From contig JAFUFK010000016.1 in assembly GCA_017469925.1 (NCBI GenBank), positions 1 through 64,000 of the forward strand: 64,000 nucleotides of DNA, written 5' to 3'. Position 1 is the stretch's first letter. Every line of letters begins with the position of its first letter. Positions 28,949 to 38,381 of this stretch are shown piece after piece. The position numbers and the translations under genes were made by a program. Under the pieces are notes generated by a model. The model saw only the letters and a list, made by a program, of their open reading frames with translations. It did not search any database and was not told where the DNA came from. The DNA comes from Bacteroidaceae bacterium (lineage in GTDB: Bacteria > Bacteroidota > Bacteroidia > Bacteroidales > Bacteroidaceae).

Positions 28949-30775
28949 ATGATTCACGAACTACTGAAACGCGTTTTTGGCTACGACACGTTCCGTCCGC
29001 AGCAGGAGGAAATCATTCGGCATCTGTTGTCGGGCGGCGATGCCATGGTGCTGATGCCCACAGGGGGCGGAAAGAGCATTTGCTACCAACTGCCAGCACT
29101 TGCCTTGCCAGGAGTAACGGTGGTCGTATCGCCTCTGATATCGCTGATGAAGGACCAGGTGGAGGCCCTGCGCGCCAATGGTGTGCACGCCGCGGCATTG
29201 AATAGCATGAACTCGGAGGAGGAGAACCTGCTGGTGCGTCGCGAATGTGACCAGGGAACGCTGAAACTCCTTTACGTTTCTCCCGAACGTTTGTTGACAG
29301 AATTGCCATACCTGATACACGACCTGCGTATCTCGCTTTTTGCCATCGACGAGGCCCACTGCATCTCGCAATGGGGGCATGACTTCCGTCCCGAATATAC
29401 CCAACTGGGGGTGTTGCGTGAGATGTTCCCCAACATCCCTATTGTGGCCCTGACCGCCACGGCTGACAAGGTGACACGGCAGGACATCCTGGAGCAACTT
29501 CATCTGAATGGGGCGCGCATGTTTATCTCCTCGTTCGACCGCCCGAACCTGTCGCTTGACGTCAAGCGTGGTCTGGGGGCGCGAGAGAAGCAGCGCGTGA
29601 TACTCGACTTTATTGGTCGGCACCAGAATGACTGCGGCATCATCTACTGCTTGAGTCGTAAGAACACGGAGGCGCTGGCTACCTATCTGTCGGGGCATGG
29701 CATCACGGTGGCCGTCTATCATGCCGGACTGACGGCCGAAGAACGCGATCGGGCGCAGGAGGACTTCGTCAACGACCGCGTGCAGGTGGTTTGTGCCACA
29801 GTGGCCTTCGGCATGGGAATCAACAAGAGCAACGTGCGCTTCGTTATCCATTATAACCTGCCCAAGAGCATCGAGAACTTCTATCAGGAAATCGGGCGTG
29901 CGGGGCGCGACGGACTGCCCTCCGACACGTTGCTGTTTTATAACTTGCAGGACATCGTGCAGTTGTCGCACTTTGCACAGGACAGTGGTCAGGCAGCCAT
30001 CAACAAAGAGCGGCTCGACCGTATGCGCGAATATGCCGAGGCCGATGTGTGTCGCCGTCGCATCTTGCTCAACTACTTCGGCGAGCAGGCCAGTCAGGAC
30101 TGTGGTAACTGTGACGTCTGTCAGCATCCACCCCAGCGGTTCGACGGCACCGTACTGGTGCAGAAGGCGCTGAGCGCAATCTATCGTACAGGGCAGAAGG
30201 CTACGTTACGCGTCGTGGCCGACATCCTCCACGGCAACTTCTCGGCCGATGTGAAGGGACATCAGTACGACCGCCTGCCCACCTTTGCCGTGGGGCGTGA
30301 CGTGCCGTTGCGCGACTGGAATGACTACCTCTTGCAGATGATTCAGTTGGGATTCCTCGAAATAGCTTATGACGAAAGCAATCACCTGCACATCACGCCG
30401 CAGGGGGGCGATGTCCTGTACGGGCGGAGTAGGGCCCAATTGGCTGTAATCCGTAGGGAGGATATGACTCCTTCTGTGCAGAGCCGTAGTCGGAAGGAGG
30501 TTGTGCCCGTCATTGACTTTTCCGAGGAGATAGGAACCTCGACGGGGACGGAGAGTCGTGAACTATTCGAACGGCTGCGCCGACTGCGCATGCGACTGGC
30601 CCAGGAGCAGGGATTCCCGCCCTACATTATCCTAAGTGATAAGGTGTTGCATGCACTGGCCACCCTGCGACCCACCACGGTGGAGCAATTCGGCAATGTC
30701 AGCGGCATTGGCGAGTTCAAACGTCAGAAGTACGGACGAGTGTTCGTGGACGAAATCAAGGATTATTTGTCATAG
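28949..30775 (+). CDS. recQ: ATP-dependent DNA helicase RecQ
   Basis: A 608-aa 3'-5' helicase of DNA repair and fork restart. Motifs: RPQQEEII near residue 17, Walker A PTGGGKS at about 37-43, [17 protein letters not shown] near 134. The second helicase domain (motif [10 protein letters not shown]) and the RQC zinc-binding cysteines ([12 protein letters not shown] and DCGNCDVC) follow, with a C-terminal HRDC domain ([20 protein letters not shown]). The ATG at 28949 is chosen because an upstream in-frame ATG lies at the -7 box. Its 3' end overlaps the convergent SbcC-like gene by 20 bp. Confidence 0.96.
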   Translation: MIHELLKRVFGYDTFRPQQEEIIRHLLSGGDAMVLMPTGGGKSICYQLPALALPGVTVVVSPLISLMKDQVEALRANGVHAAALNSMNSEEENLLVRRECDQGTLKLLYVSPERLLTELPYLIHDLRISLFAIDEAHCISQWGHDFRPEYTQLGVLREMFPNIPIVALTATADKVTRQDILEQLHLNGARMFISSFDRPNLSLDVKRGLGAREKQRVILDFIGRHQNDCGIIYCLSRKNTEALATYLSGHGITVAVYHAGLTAEERDRAQEDFVNDRVQVVCATVAFGMGINKSNVRFVIHYNLPKSIENFYQEIGRAGRDGLPSDTLLFYNLQDIVQLSHFAQDSGQAAINKERLDRMREYAEADVCRRRILLNYFGEQASQDCGNCDVCQHPPQRFDGTVLVQKALSAIYRTGQKATLRVVADILHGNFSADVKGHQYDRLPTFAVGRDVPLRDWNDYLLQMIQLGFLEIAYDESNHLHITPQGGDVLYGRSRAQLAVIRREDMTPSVQSRSRKEVVPVIDFSEEIGTSTGTESRELFERLRRLRMRLAQEQGFPPYIILSDKVLHALATLRPTTVEQFGNVSGIGEFKRQKYGRVFVDEIKDYLS

Positions 30776-33551
30776 CGTAGAGTTCGGCCTCTTCGGCTTT
30801 TAGACGCTCGACACACTCTTCGTGGGTGTTTAGTGCAATGCGCTGTTCGGCCAGTTGCATGAGAATCTCCTGACGTTGCTTTTCGAGTTGCTTCTGTTGA
30901 GATACGAGCGACTCCAACACATCTTCATCCTCCATGTTCGAGGGATGCATGCCTTCGGCTTGCAGGGCAACAATGGTGCTGCGCAGGGCATCGACACGAG
31001 TCTGCTCAAGCATCGACTCGATGCGTATGGCACGTACCTTTTCACGGGTGGCGTTCCAGTCCTTCTCGGTGGCGAAGGCTCGTTCCAGCTCGGCATACTG
31101 CACGGGCGAATGGTTTGCATTGAACTTGCGCATCCAGATGTCGAGTTGTGAGCGTTCGGCGACAGCTTCGGCATCGAAGGTTTGGCCCTGCGACAGGAGT
31201 TCCTGCTGGCGTCCTTGTAATCCCGACAGACGCACTTGTGCCTCGTGGGTAGCCTCCAGGTGTTCTTTCTCCTTCTTGCGTGCTCCGAGCAACAATTGAT
31301 AGTTGGTGCTGAAGTAGTCTTTTACCTCCTGTTGGCCAAGCATGCTCTCGTAGTTTTTTTCGCCTTCCTTCAGTATGGTTCTACGACGCTCCCGGTCTTC
31401 GCGTACAAGGAGGTTCATGGCATCAAGGTAGGCACACGTGTTGCGCTTGTTCTCGAGGTGGGCCTGTATGATGGCTTCCTCATGTCTCATCTTCTGGATG
31501 TCCTCGTTCAGGTGCTTCCAAGTGTCCATCATCTTTTCGATACGCAGTTGCAGTCCTTCGTGGCTGTTCTTCCATTCCGTGTACCAGTCGTTGATGGTGA
31601 TGAGGTTGGTCAGTTGCTCGTATAGGTGGGTATAGTCGTCTTGCAGGTTGCTCCGGGTCTGGCGCGTCTGCTCCACCTGTCGTGCCAATACCTGACAGCT
31701 GGTGTTTACCTCATTGAGGCGGACGGTAAGGTCGTTCTTGTGCTGTTCCTTACGGGTCAGTTCCTCTGAAATTTCGTTGATTCGCGTCTGGTTGAAGTTG
31801 TAGTCGTCGAGCTCCTTTTGTGCGTCGTCGGCATCGTAAGCGGTGTTCTCGATAAGTTGGCGGAGCAGGGCTGTGCGCGCCTCGAGGTTGGTGCCCGAGG
31901 AACATTCCTCGAACGTGCGGTCGAGCTGGCTGAATACGCTCCACTCCTTTACATCCTCCATCTGACGCTGACGCAGACGCGAAAGGGTCTCCTCTTCGAC
32001 ATCGCGACGTGATACCTCGGCTACGTGGTCGAGCTGGAGCTGACGCAACTGTTCCTCCTTGGCTGCCAATTCGGCACTGAGGAGCTCGTAATCAACGCGC
32101 AGGTCGTTGATGAGTTTGCTCTGTTCGAGCATGGTGTCGCTGTGGTAGGGGTGGTGCGTTGCGCCGCAGACGGTGCAGCTGACACCCTCCTTCAAGTCTC
32201 CGCGCAGTTGGATGACATTTTGGCTCTTACTCAGTGTCAGGGTATATTCCTTCGCATGGCAGAGCTGGCGCATGGGGACAACCCGCGACTCCAAGTCTTC
32301 GATGTTGTGCTTTAGGTTGTCGATGTTCAAACGGATGCGGTTGACGAGTTGCGTCTTTTCTTCAATGAGGATGTAGCCCGACGAAATGCGGTTCCACAGG
32401 GACTGGGCGGCGATGAGCATCTGGCGGCGGCTTTTTAGCTGCATGGCACGCTCTTGCAGTGAGTAGCTGCTGCGTCCGAGGTTGTTCTGTCGGTGGAGAT
32501 AGAGTTCGGCATTCAGTGACTTAATCTCGGATTCCACATTTTGGTAATCGGAAAAGACACGATTGAGCATGTCGTTCTCTTCCTGCTGACGACGCAGCTC
32601 GTCCTCTTGTGTGCGGGATAGCTTCTCCAGTCCCAGTTTCATCTCTTGCAGCCGGCCCAGTAGGGTCACCACCTTTTCGCCGTGTTCCATGAGTTGCTGA
32701 TGGGGCTCCATTGTCTGGCGTTGTGTGGTTTGCTGTGTGAGAAGTTCTTGCAGGCTCTCCAGTGCAGCCTCCTGCTCCTCAATCTCCTTGCTTAGGATAA
32801 GTTTTTGCTGGCTGATGGACTCGGTAAGGCGATTCGTCGAGCGTTCGTCGAGTTCTAGTATCGTACGGGCACCAAGTATGCGATTGGCCTCTTCCAACTG
32901 GTCCTGGACAATCATCATTTGTTTGGTGGCATCTTTGTGGTCGTCGGCCAGTTGGGTCTGTATCTTTTGAAGGTCGGTCACCTCGTGCAGTGTCTCTTCC
33001 ACCTCCCGTGCCAGTGTGCTTTGCGCCTGTTTGTTGGTTCGCGACTGTTTCTCAAGCAGACTCATTCGCTGGAATAGGCCCTGAATGGTCTCGAAAGTCT
33101 CGAAGCGGTCCAGTTCCTTCTCCTCATTAGCCACCATGGCCAATTGCTTGTTGACCTCGTAGAGGCGATTGCGATGTTCCGTGAGTTCGTGTTTCTTCTC
33201 GTTGAAGCGATGAAGCCATTCCTGCTGGTCGTGCAGACGCTGGAGCGACGACTCGATGTTGCGGAGTTTCGTCTCGGCCAGTCGGCGGGCATCCTGTATG
33301 CGGGCCATCTTCTGCGGGCTGAGCATGGCATTGGCGATGTTCATGCGACGGGCTTCGGAGCGTGTCAGCTGCTTAATCCATGCCGAGACCTCCTCGGGCA
33401 TGGACTCTCCGTAACGCTCTTTCCACCATTGGCGAGCCAGTTCTTCGGTGCTTTTGTCTTGTTGGGGGGTATGGATGGAGATGGGTTCTTCGACTTGTGT
33501 TTTCACCTCCTTTTCGGGCTCCGTATGCGGCGTTCTGTGAAAAATGTTCAT
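30756..33551 (-). CDS. SbcC-like zinc-hook coiled-coil protein lacking ATPase heads
   Basis: A 931-aa protein that is almost wholly long coiled coil. Near its exact middle (about residue 458) stands a zinc-hook motif, [12 protein letters not shown], as in SbcC/Rad50. The halves on either side could fold back on each other. The SbcC ATPase parts are absent: the N-terminus ([16 protein letters not shown]) has no Walker A, and the C-terminus ([16 protein letters not shown]) has no signature or Walker B motif. It is complete, not truncated. Inference: a structural relative of SbcC/SMC that may bridge DNA or work with other heads. It converges on recQ. The ATG at 33551 is chosen because it follows a promoter box. 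Confidence 0.75.
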   Translation of the reverse strand: MNIFHRTPHTEPEKEVKTQVEEPISIHTPQQDKSTEELARQWWKERYGESMPEEVSAWIKQLTRSEARRMNIANAMLSPQKMARIQDARRLAETKLRNIESSLQRLHDQQEWLHRFNEKKHELTEHRNRLYEVNKQLAMVANEEKELDRFETFETIQGLFQRMSLLEKQSRTNKQAQSTLAREVEETLHEVTDLQKIQTQLADDHKDATKQMMIVQDQLEEANRILGARTILELDERSTNRLTESISQQKLILSKEIEEQEAALESLQELLTQQTTQRQTMEPHQQLMEHGEKVVTLLGRLQEMKLGLEKLSRTQEDELRRQQEENDMLNRVFSDYQNVESEIKSLNAELYLHRQNNLGRSSYSLQERAMQLKSRRQMLIAAQSLWNRISSGYILIEEKTQLVNRIRLNIDNLKHNIEDLESRVVPMRQLCHAKEYTLTLSKSQNVIQLRGDLKEGVSCTVCGATHHPYHSDTMLEQSKLINDLRVDYELLSAELAAKEEQLRQLQLDHVAEVSRRDVEEETLSRLRQRQMEDVKEWSVFSQLDRTFEECSSGTNLEARTALLRQLIENTAYDADDAQKELDDYNFNQTRINEISEELTRKEQHKNDLTVRLNEVNTSCQVLARQVEQTRQTRSNLQDDYTHLYEQLTNLITINDWYTEWKNSHEGLQLRIEKMMDTWKHLNEDIQKMRHEEAIIQAHLENKRNTCAYLDAMNLLVREDRERRRTILKEGEKNYESMLGQQEVKDYFSTNYQLLLGARKKEKEHLEATHEAQVRLSGLQGRQQELLSQGQTFDAEAVAERSQLDIWMRKFNANHSPVQYAELERAFATEKDWNATREKVRAIRIESMLEQTRVDALRSTIVALQAEGMHPSNMEDEDVLESLVSQQKQLEKQRQEILMQLAEQRIALNTHEECVERLKAEEAELYAMTNNP

Positions 33552-33573
33552 AGTGTCAGTCGTTTTATGCATG

Positions 33574-33581
33574 CAAAGATA
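33574..33581 (-). promoter_or_regulatory. -7 box for the SbcC-like gene
   Basis: TATCTTTG on the minus strand, 22 bases before the ATG at 33551; upstream TTTG not clear. Confidence 0.5.
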
Positions 33582-33614
33582 GGCAAATAAATCGAGATTG
33601 TAATAATTTTTTCG

Positions 33615-33622
33615 TACCTTTG
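33615..33622 (+). promoter_or_regulatory. -7 box for hisS
   Basis: TACCTTTG, 51 bases before the hisS ATG, divergent from the SbcC-like promoter; no clear TTTG. Confidence 0.5.
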
Positions 33623-33673
33623 CACCCGCAATACCATTAAACAACAAAACTTTTAACCCATTAAACCTCTATA

Positions 33674-35026
33674 ATGGCACAGAAACCCAGTATCCCCAAG
33701 GGCACACGCGACTTCGGTCCCGTAGAGATGGCCCGCAGAAACTATATCTTTGACACCATTCGTAGCGTCTATGCACTCTATGGCTTCCAGCAGATAGAGA
33801 CCCCTTCGATGGAGAATCTCTCCACCCTGATGGGTAAGTACGGCGAGGAAGGCGACAAGTTGCTCTTTAAGATTCTGAACTCGGGCGACTTCATGCGTGG
33901 AGTGACGGAGGAGAACATTCGGGAGGACAGCACCAATCGACTGGCTGCCCGCCTGTGTGAGAAGGGCCTTCGCTACGACCTGACTGTCCCCTTTGCCCGC
34001 TACGTTGTGCAGCACCGCGAGGAGTTGACCCTGCCCTTCCGCCGTTTCCAGATACAGCCCGTGTGGCGTGCCGACCGTCCCCAGAAGGGCCGCTATCGTG
34101 AGTTCTATCAGTGCGATGCCGACGTCGTCGGCAGCGACTCATTGCTGAACGAGGTGGAGTTGATGCAGATTGTAGATACGGTATTCCAAAAGTTTGGCAT
34201 CCGTGTGTGCATCAAAATCAATAATCGTAAGATTCTCACGGGCATTGCCGAGATGATAGGTCAGGCTGACAAGATTGTGGATATCACCGTGGCTATCGAT
34301 AAGTTGGACAAGATTGGCCTGGACAACGTGAATGCCGAACTGCGCGAAAACGGTCTGCCCGAAGAGGCCATCGAACGCCTGCAGCCAATCATTAAACTCT
34401 CCGGCACGAACGACGAGAAACTGGCCACGATGCGCGAGGTGTTGCGTGACAGCGAGACTGGGCTGAAGGGCATTGACGAGGTGGAGTTCGTCCTGAAAAA
34501 GTCGCGCTTGAAGAATCCGCTTGAACTGGACCTGACACTGGCGCGTGGGCTGAACTATTACACCGGATGTATCTTCGAGGTAAAGGCACTGGACGTAGAG
34601 ATTGGCAGCATCACGGGTGGCGGTCGATACGACAACCTGACGGGCATCTTTGGTATGCCGGGCCTTTCGGGAGTGGGCATCTCGTTTGGTGCCGATCGCA
34701 TCTATGATGTGCTCAACCAACTCGACCTCTATCCCAAGACCGTAAGCACGGCCACTCAGTTGCTTTTCATCAATTTCGGCGAGGTCGAGGCAGCCTATTG
34801 TCTGCCTATACTGGCGCAGTTGCGTGAGGCAGGCATTCGTTGTGAGATATATCCCGACGCCACGAAGATGAAGAAGCAAATGCAGTATGCCAATCAGAAG
34901 GAGATACCCTTCGTCGTTCTGGTCGGAGAGAACGAAATGCAGCAGGGACGGGTTACGCTGAAGAACATGGAGACGGGCGAACAGCAGTTGCTCACGCCCG
35001 ACGAACTGCTTGCCGCTATATCTTAA
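33674..35026 (+). CDS. hisS: histidyl-tRNA synthetase
   Basis: A 450-aa class II synthetase charging tRNA-His. It opens with [13 protein letters not shown] and continues with motif 2 ([32 protein letters not shown]) and the histidine-specific block [27 protein letters not shown] and the C-terminal anticodon-binding domain follow. Length is normal. Its 3' end overlaps the convergent acetyltransferase gene by 11 bp. Confidence 0.97.
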   Translation: MAQKPSIPKGTRDFGPVEMARRNYIFDTIRSVYALYGFQQIETPSMENLSTLMGKYGEEGDKLLFKILNSGDFMRGVTEENIREDSTNRLAARLCEKGLRYDLTVPFARYVVQHREELTLPFRRFQIQPVWRADRPQKGRYREFYQCDADVVGSDSLLNEVELMQIVDTVFQKFGIRVCIKINNRKILTGIAEMIGQADKIVDITVAIDKLDKIGLDNVNAELRENGLPEEAIERLQPIIKLSGTNDEKLATMREVLRDSETGLKGIDEVEFVLKKSRLKNPLELDLTLARGLNYYTGCIFEVKALDVEIGSITGGGRYDNLTGIFGMPGLSGVGISFGADRIYDVLNQLDLYPKTVSTATQLLFINFGEVEAAYCLPILAQLREAGIRCEIYPDATKMKKQMQYANQKEIPFVVLVGENEMQQGRVTLKNMETGEQQLLTPDELLAAIS

Positions 35027-36053
35027 TGAAGATTTGACGTCTCCATAGTGCCCAGGCTGCGACGGCAATCATGCTATCGAACAGCAGGGCATAGCACAAC
35101 GAGGCCATGCGCGGGTCGAGACCACCCGAAAGCATGGCCTCGTAAATTGTTTCGTTCACACCCCAGTGACTCGCTACGGGCGCCAGCATCTCGCTCAGGA
35201 CGTAGAGAAAGAAGGCGTTCGTGCCAAACATGCGGAACAGGTGGCACCAGCGGTTGTGCCCCTTCTGGTCGATGACGTAGATGAGTGCCCACAGCAGCAG
35301 TGTGGCCAATCCGCAGGTGACCAGCACGTAGGATGGCGACCAGATACGTTTGTTCAGCGGTAGCCATACCGCAGCCACGAGTCCTGCGAAGAGCATCAGT
35401 GTGCCCCATGCCCCTAAGGACTTTAAGGTCCCTAAGGTCTTTAAAGTCTTTCCTATCAGTATCCCAATCAGCGTATGAGCAATGCCGGGCAGGGTCCCTA
35501 ACAACCCTTCGGGGTCGATGGGACTCTTGTGATAGAGATGGCTTTCGCCGAATAGCCAGCGATCAACGCGGCAGAGCACATTCGACTCATCGGGCATATA
35601 GCCATTGCCGAGGCAGAGTAAGGCGGCGTATCCCAGCAGAAGCCCCAGAATGATGTAGATGTAGCGCTGAGGCTTTACGCGAAGCACAAGGAAGGCTCCT
35701 GCACAATAGCACAGGGCTATGCGCTGGAGGACGCCCCAAATGCGCAGGTCGTGCCAGAAGGCCCATTGGCCGTCGATAAGCATGTCCCAGACATGGAGCA
35801 GAACGCCGACAAGGAACATGCGCACCGTTCGGCGGATAATCTTCCGTGGGGTCAGGTTCTTCCTCGAAAGCCAAATGGATACGCCGACCATAAAGAGGAA
35901 GAAGGGGAAGACCAGGTCGCACAGGGTCAGCCCGTTCCATGCGCTGTGACGCAGGGTGGTAAACTGTTCGTGGCCCACGCCGTTGTTGACGAGAATCATC
36001 AGGAACACCGTCAGCCCTCGCATGACGTCGAGGCTCAGCAGACGCTTATTCAT
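35016..36053 (-). CDS. HGSNAT-like membrane acyltransferase (heparan-alpha-glucosaminide N-acetyltransferase family)
   Basis: A 345-aa inner-membrane protein with about ten membrane segments. It opens with the family signature [21 protein letters not shown] and continues with [17 protein letters not shown]. In human lysosomes the related HGSNAT moves an acetyl group across the membrane onto terminal glucosamine of heparan sulfate. The ATG at 36053 is chosen (8-bp overlap with the GH89 gene) because it gives the usual N-terminus. Four in-frame 9-bp repeats at 35413-35448 encode [13 protein letters not shown] in a loop. The tight link to GH89 suggests the same two-step chemistry, but the actual substrate is inferred. 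Confidence 0.8.
   Translation of the reverse strand: MNKRLLSLDVMRGLTVFLMILVNNGVGHEQFTTLRHSAWNGLTLCDLVFPFFLFMVGVSIWLSRKNLTPRKIIRRTVRMFLVGVLLHVWDMLIDGQWAFWHDLRIWGVLQRIALCYCAGAFLVLRVKPQRYIYIILGLLLGYAALLCLGNGYMPDESNVLCRVDRWLFGESHLYHKSPIDPEGLLGTLPGIAHTLIGILIGKTLKTLGTLKSLGAWGTLMLFAGLVAAVWLPLNKRIWSPSYVLVTCGLATLLLWALIYVIDQKGHNRWCHLFRMFGTNAFFLYVLSEMLAPVASHWGVNETIYEAMLSGGLDPRMASLCYALLFDSMIAVAAWALWRRQIFIKI
35413..35448. repeat. 9-bp tandem repeat inside the acyltransferase gene
   Basis: Four units (CCTAAGGAC, TTTAAGGTC, CCTAAGGTC, TTTAAAGTC), or two 18-bp units, read in frame as TL[KG]-type triplets. Confidence 0.75.
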
Positions 36054-38232
36054 GGCTGAGCATAATGCGGCGTGCGACATCTATCGGGTCGCCTTCGGGT
36101 TCGGCGGAGTAGAGCGTGTGGTCCAGCGTCCATGGCTCTTCCATTGCATACCAATCGACCTCGACGGCAGGGTTGCCCTTCTTGGGCACATACGAATTTC
36201 CTACGGCCAACATTGGCAGGCGGCCGTCCAGTTCGTCTTGCAGGATGGAGAAGAAGTGGCTCCAGCGCGGATAGTAGAAGTCGCGCAGGATGCCCTGCCA
36301 CTCCTTGTGGGCATAGTCGCGCAGTCCGCCATCGTCGGCACACGGACGATTGCCCCAGGTCGTAATCTGTACACGCGCGTTCCACTCATAAAGGTCCTTC
36401 TCGGCCGACGTGCTCCCCAGTTGGCGAGCCTGCTCGGTCCAATGTCCGACGCGGAACTCGGAGCGGGTAGCCAGCAGGGTGTCTTGTTGCAGAATCAGGT
36501 GCAGGAATGCCTCGCTATCCTTCTTGAAGGCGCGTCGGTCGCAACTCTTGAAGTCGGCAATCGCGCGGTTATAGAGGATGCGTCCGCGGTCGGCCAAGGC
36601 TTGGCGACAGATATCTACGAGGTCGTACTCGAAATTGTTGTTCCCACGGTATTGGTCGGCGGCAGAGAGCATCATCAGTGCGGCAGCCCACGTCGAGTTC
36701 GGGTCGTAGTAGTTGTTCATCTTGCTCCACGACGACACCTGGAAGCAGTCGAACCCTGGTCGGGCGCAGAAGATGCTCTCGTGCGGTCCCTGCTGGTAGT
36801 TGCCGAAGGGGCAATTATAGATGCCGTCGGCCAGCACCTTCCATGCCTGTTGGACGAGTTCGTCGCTGTGGCCATAGCGTGCTTCGACGTAGCGGCTCAC
36901 CCAGTCGGCCTTCGTGGGCAATTCCTGCATCCAAGGCAGTTCCGACATCAGTTCGTACATAATGGGATTTGTCTCCGACCCCTCCATGGTCAGGCCCCAG
37001 CCCACGATGTGGCGGGCCAGCGGACTGGTGCGGGTCAGGCCAAAGTTGTTGAGCAACAGGTCCATGCGACCATGCAGTCCGACGTTGGCACCGAAGTTTT
37101 CCAGCATACAGAATATCCAGTCGTGGTCGCCATAGCCCTTCTCGCGTTGGAAGCGGCTGGGGATGCCCCACATGGGGCTGCACTCGCTGAAGAGGTCGAG
37201 TACGATGACCTCGCCTGCGGGCAGGGCGTCGAGCATGGCGGGCAGAGGATTGGTGCCCCAACCCTGAATCACCCATTTCGCCTGTGGCGCAGCCTGTTTC
37301 ATGGCAGATAGAATGTACTTACCCATCTCGCCGATGTCCACGCCCTTTGGCAGACTGCCTTCGTGGAAGGGGTCCATCGAGTAGAAGTCGGCCTCGCCAT
37401 ACAGTTTCTTCGTCTCTTCATAGAACATCCGCGCATATTTTGCAAACTGCTCGTCGCTGGGCAGCAGGATGCTCGGGCGTACGTATTTGTTCCAGTACTG
37501 CTTCGGCGCGTCGCTGAGGAAGGAGGGTATCATGCCGCAGTAGCCTGGCAAGACGGGACGCATGCCGTACTCCTTCATGCGGCGGAGTATCTGCTTCTGC
37601 AACTTCTCCTGTTGGCCGTACCAGCTTATGGGCAGCGGACCGCCCCAACCCTCCAGGTTGTTCATCTCCCACCAGGCCATGAAGGCCGGCCCGGGGATGA
37701 AGCGGGCTACGTCGTCCTCGCTATAGCCAAGGCGGAGCAGCAGGTTGCGCCATACACATTCGTGGCCGACGGCCGCCAGTGGCATGTTGATGCCGTGCAG
37801 TGCCATCCAGTCGAGTTCCGTCTGCCAGCGTTCCCAGTCCCAGAAGGCCATGGAGTAGGAGAACGTGCAGTAGTTGAAGTCGTAGCGCAGGCCGAGGTCG
37901 GTCTCGTGGCACTCACGCTTGCTGACGGCGGGCAGTTTGGCGGGCAGTTCGGCCTTCATCTGGTTCCAGGTCAGGTGGATGCCGCAGTGGTACTTCAGAT
38001 ACCAGTTCAGTCCCGCCGCGATGTTTACCCACGAATTGCCGCGGACGACGGGCTTCGTACCTCGCTGGTCGAGTTCGAAGAAGTCGCGGTCGCTCTTGAC
38101 CCGTTCGATGACAAATCGCTTCGATGCACCGCGGTCGATGCGCTCGAGCAGTCCGTCGATGGGCGTGGCTGCCCACATGTGGGAACACAATGCTATAAAG
38201 CTGAAAACGAGTAGTAATGCAAGTCTTTTCAT
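36046..38232 (-). CDS. alpha-N-acetylglucosaminidase (GH89, NAGLU-like)
   Basis: A 728-aa secreted glycosidase with a signal peptide (MKRLALLLVFSFIALCSHMW-AA). It matches GH89 along its length: a small N-terminal domain, the catalytic barrel from about residue 110 (DFNYCTFSYSMAFWDWERWQ, then LHGINMPLAAVGHE), and the helical C-terminal domain. Likely catalytic acids lie in MDPFHEG and TMEGSETNP. It removes terminal alpha-GlcNAc, as found on heparan sulfate and gastric-type mucin. It sits in a SusC/D locus and overlaps the HGSNAT-like gene by 8 bp. A weak TAATATTG box at 38255-38262 could give it its own promoter. Confidence 0.93.
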   Translation of the reverse strand: MKRLALLLVFSFIALCSHMWAATPIDGLLERIDRGASKRFVIERVKSDRDFFELDQRGTKPVVRGNSWVNIAAGLNWYLKYHCGIHLTWNQMKAELPAKLPAVSKRECHETDLGLRYDFNYCTFSYSMAFWDWERWQTELDWMALHGINMPLAAVGHECVWRNLLLRLGYSEDDVARFIPGPAFMAWWEMNNLEGWGGPLPISWYGQQEKLQKQILRRMKEYGMRPVLPGYCGMIPSFLSDAPKQYWNKYVRPSILLPSDEQFAKYARMFYEETKKLYGEADFYSMDPFHEGSLPKGVDIGEMGKYILSAMKQAAPQAKWVIQGWGTNPLPAMLDALPAGEVIVLDLFSECSPMWGIPSRFQREKGYGDHDWIFCMLENFGANVGLHGRMDLLLNNFGLTRTSPLARHIVGWGLTMEGSETNPIMYELMSELPWMQELPTKADWVSRYVEARYGHSDELVQQAWKVLADGIYNCPFGNYQQGPHESIFCARPGFDCFQVSSWSKMNNYYDPNSTWAAALMMLSAADQYRGNNNFEYDLVDICRQALADRGRILYNRAIADFKSCDRRAFKKDSEAFLHLILQQDTLLATRSEFRVGHWTEQARQLGSTSAEKDLYEWNARVQITTWGNRPCADDGGLRDYAHKEWQGILRDFYYPRWSHFFSILQDELDGRLPMLAVGNSYVPKKGNPAVEVDWYAMEEPWTLDHTLYSAEPEGDPIDVARRIMLSHE

Positions 38233-38315
38233 GGTCTTGGTGGTTTATTTCATGCAATATTACAAAAAAAGAATGGAACGGGCAAACATTCCGGGAAGTT
38301 AATGATCTTATCGTC

Positions 38316-38381
38316 GTTCGATGCCGATGGAACGTTCGTTCGATGCGCATCGGTCGTTCGTTCAATGCGCATCGAACGATG
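38316..38381. repeat. 22-bp tandem array 3
   Basis: Three units of exactly 22 bp start at 38316, 38338 and 38360, each beginning GTTC[GA]ATGC with a palindromic core (GATGCGCATC in unit 2). The third unit contains the stop codon of the GH92 gene (38362-38364), so the repeat encodes that protein's last residues. Confidence 0.88.

Noticed and set aside
30756..33551. Complete SbcC exonuclease subunit
   Set aside because: Neither end has the ATPase motifs and no sbcD lies nearby, so the standard name would mislead.
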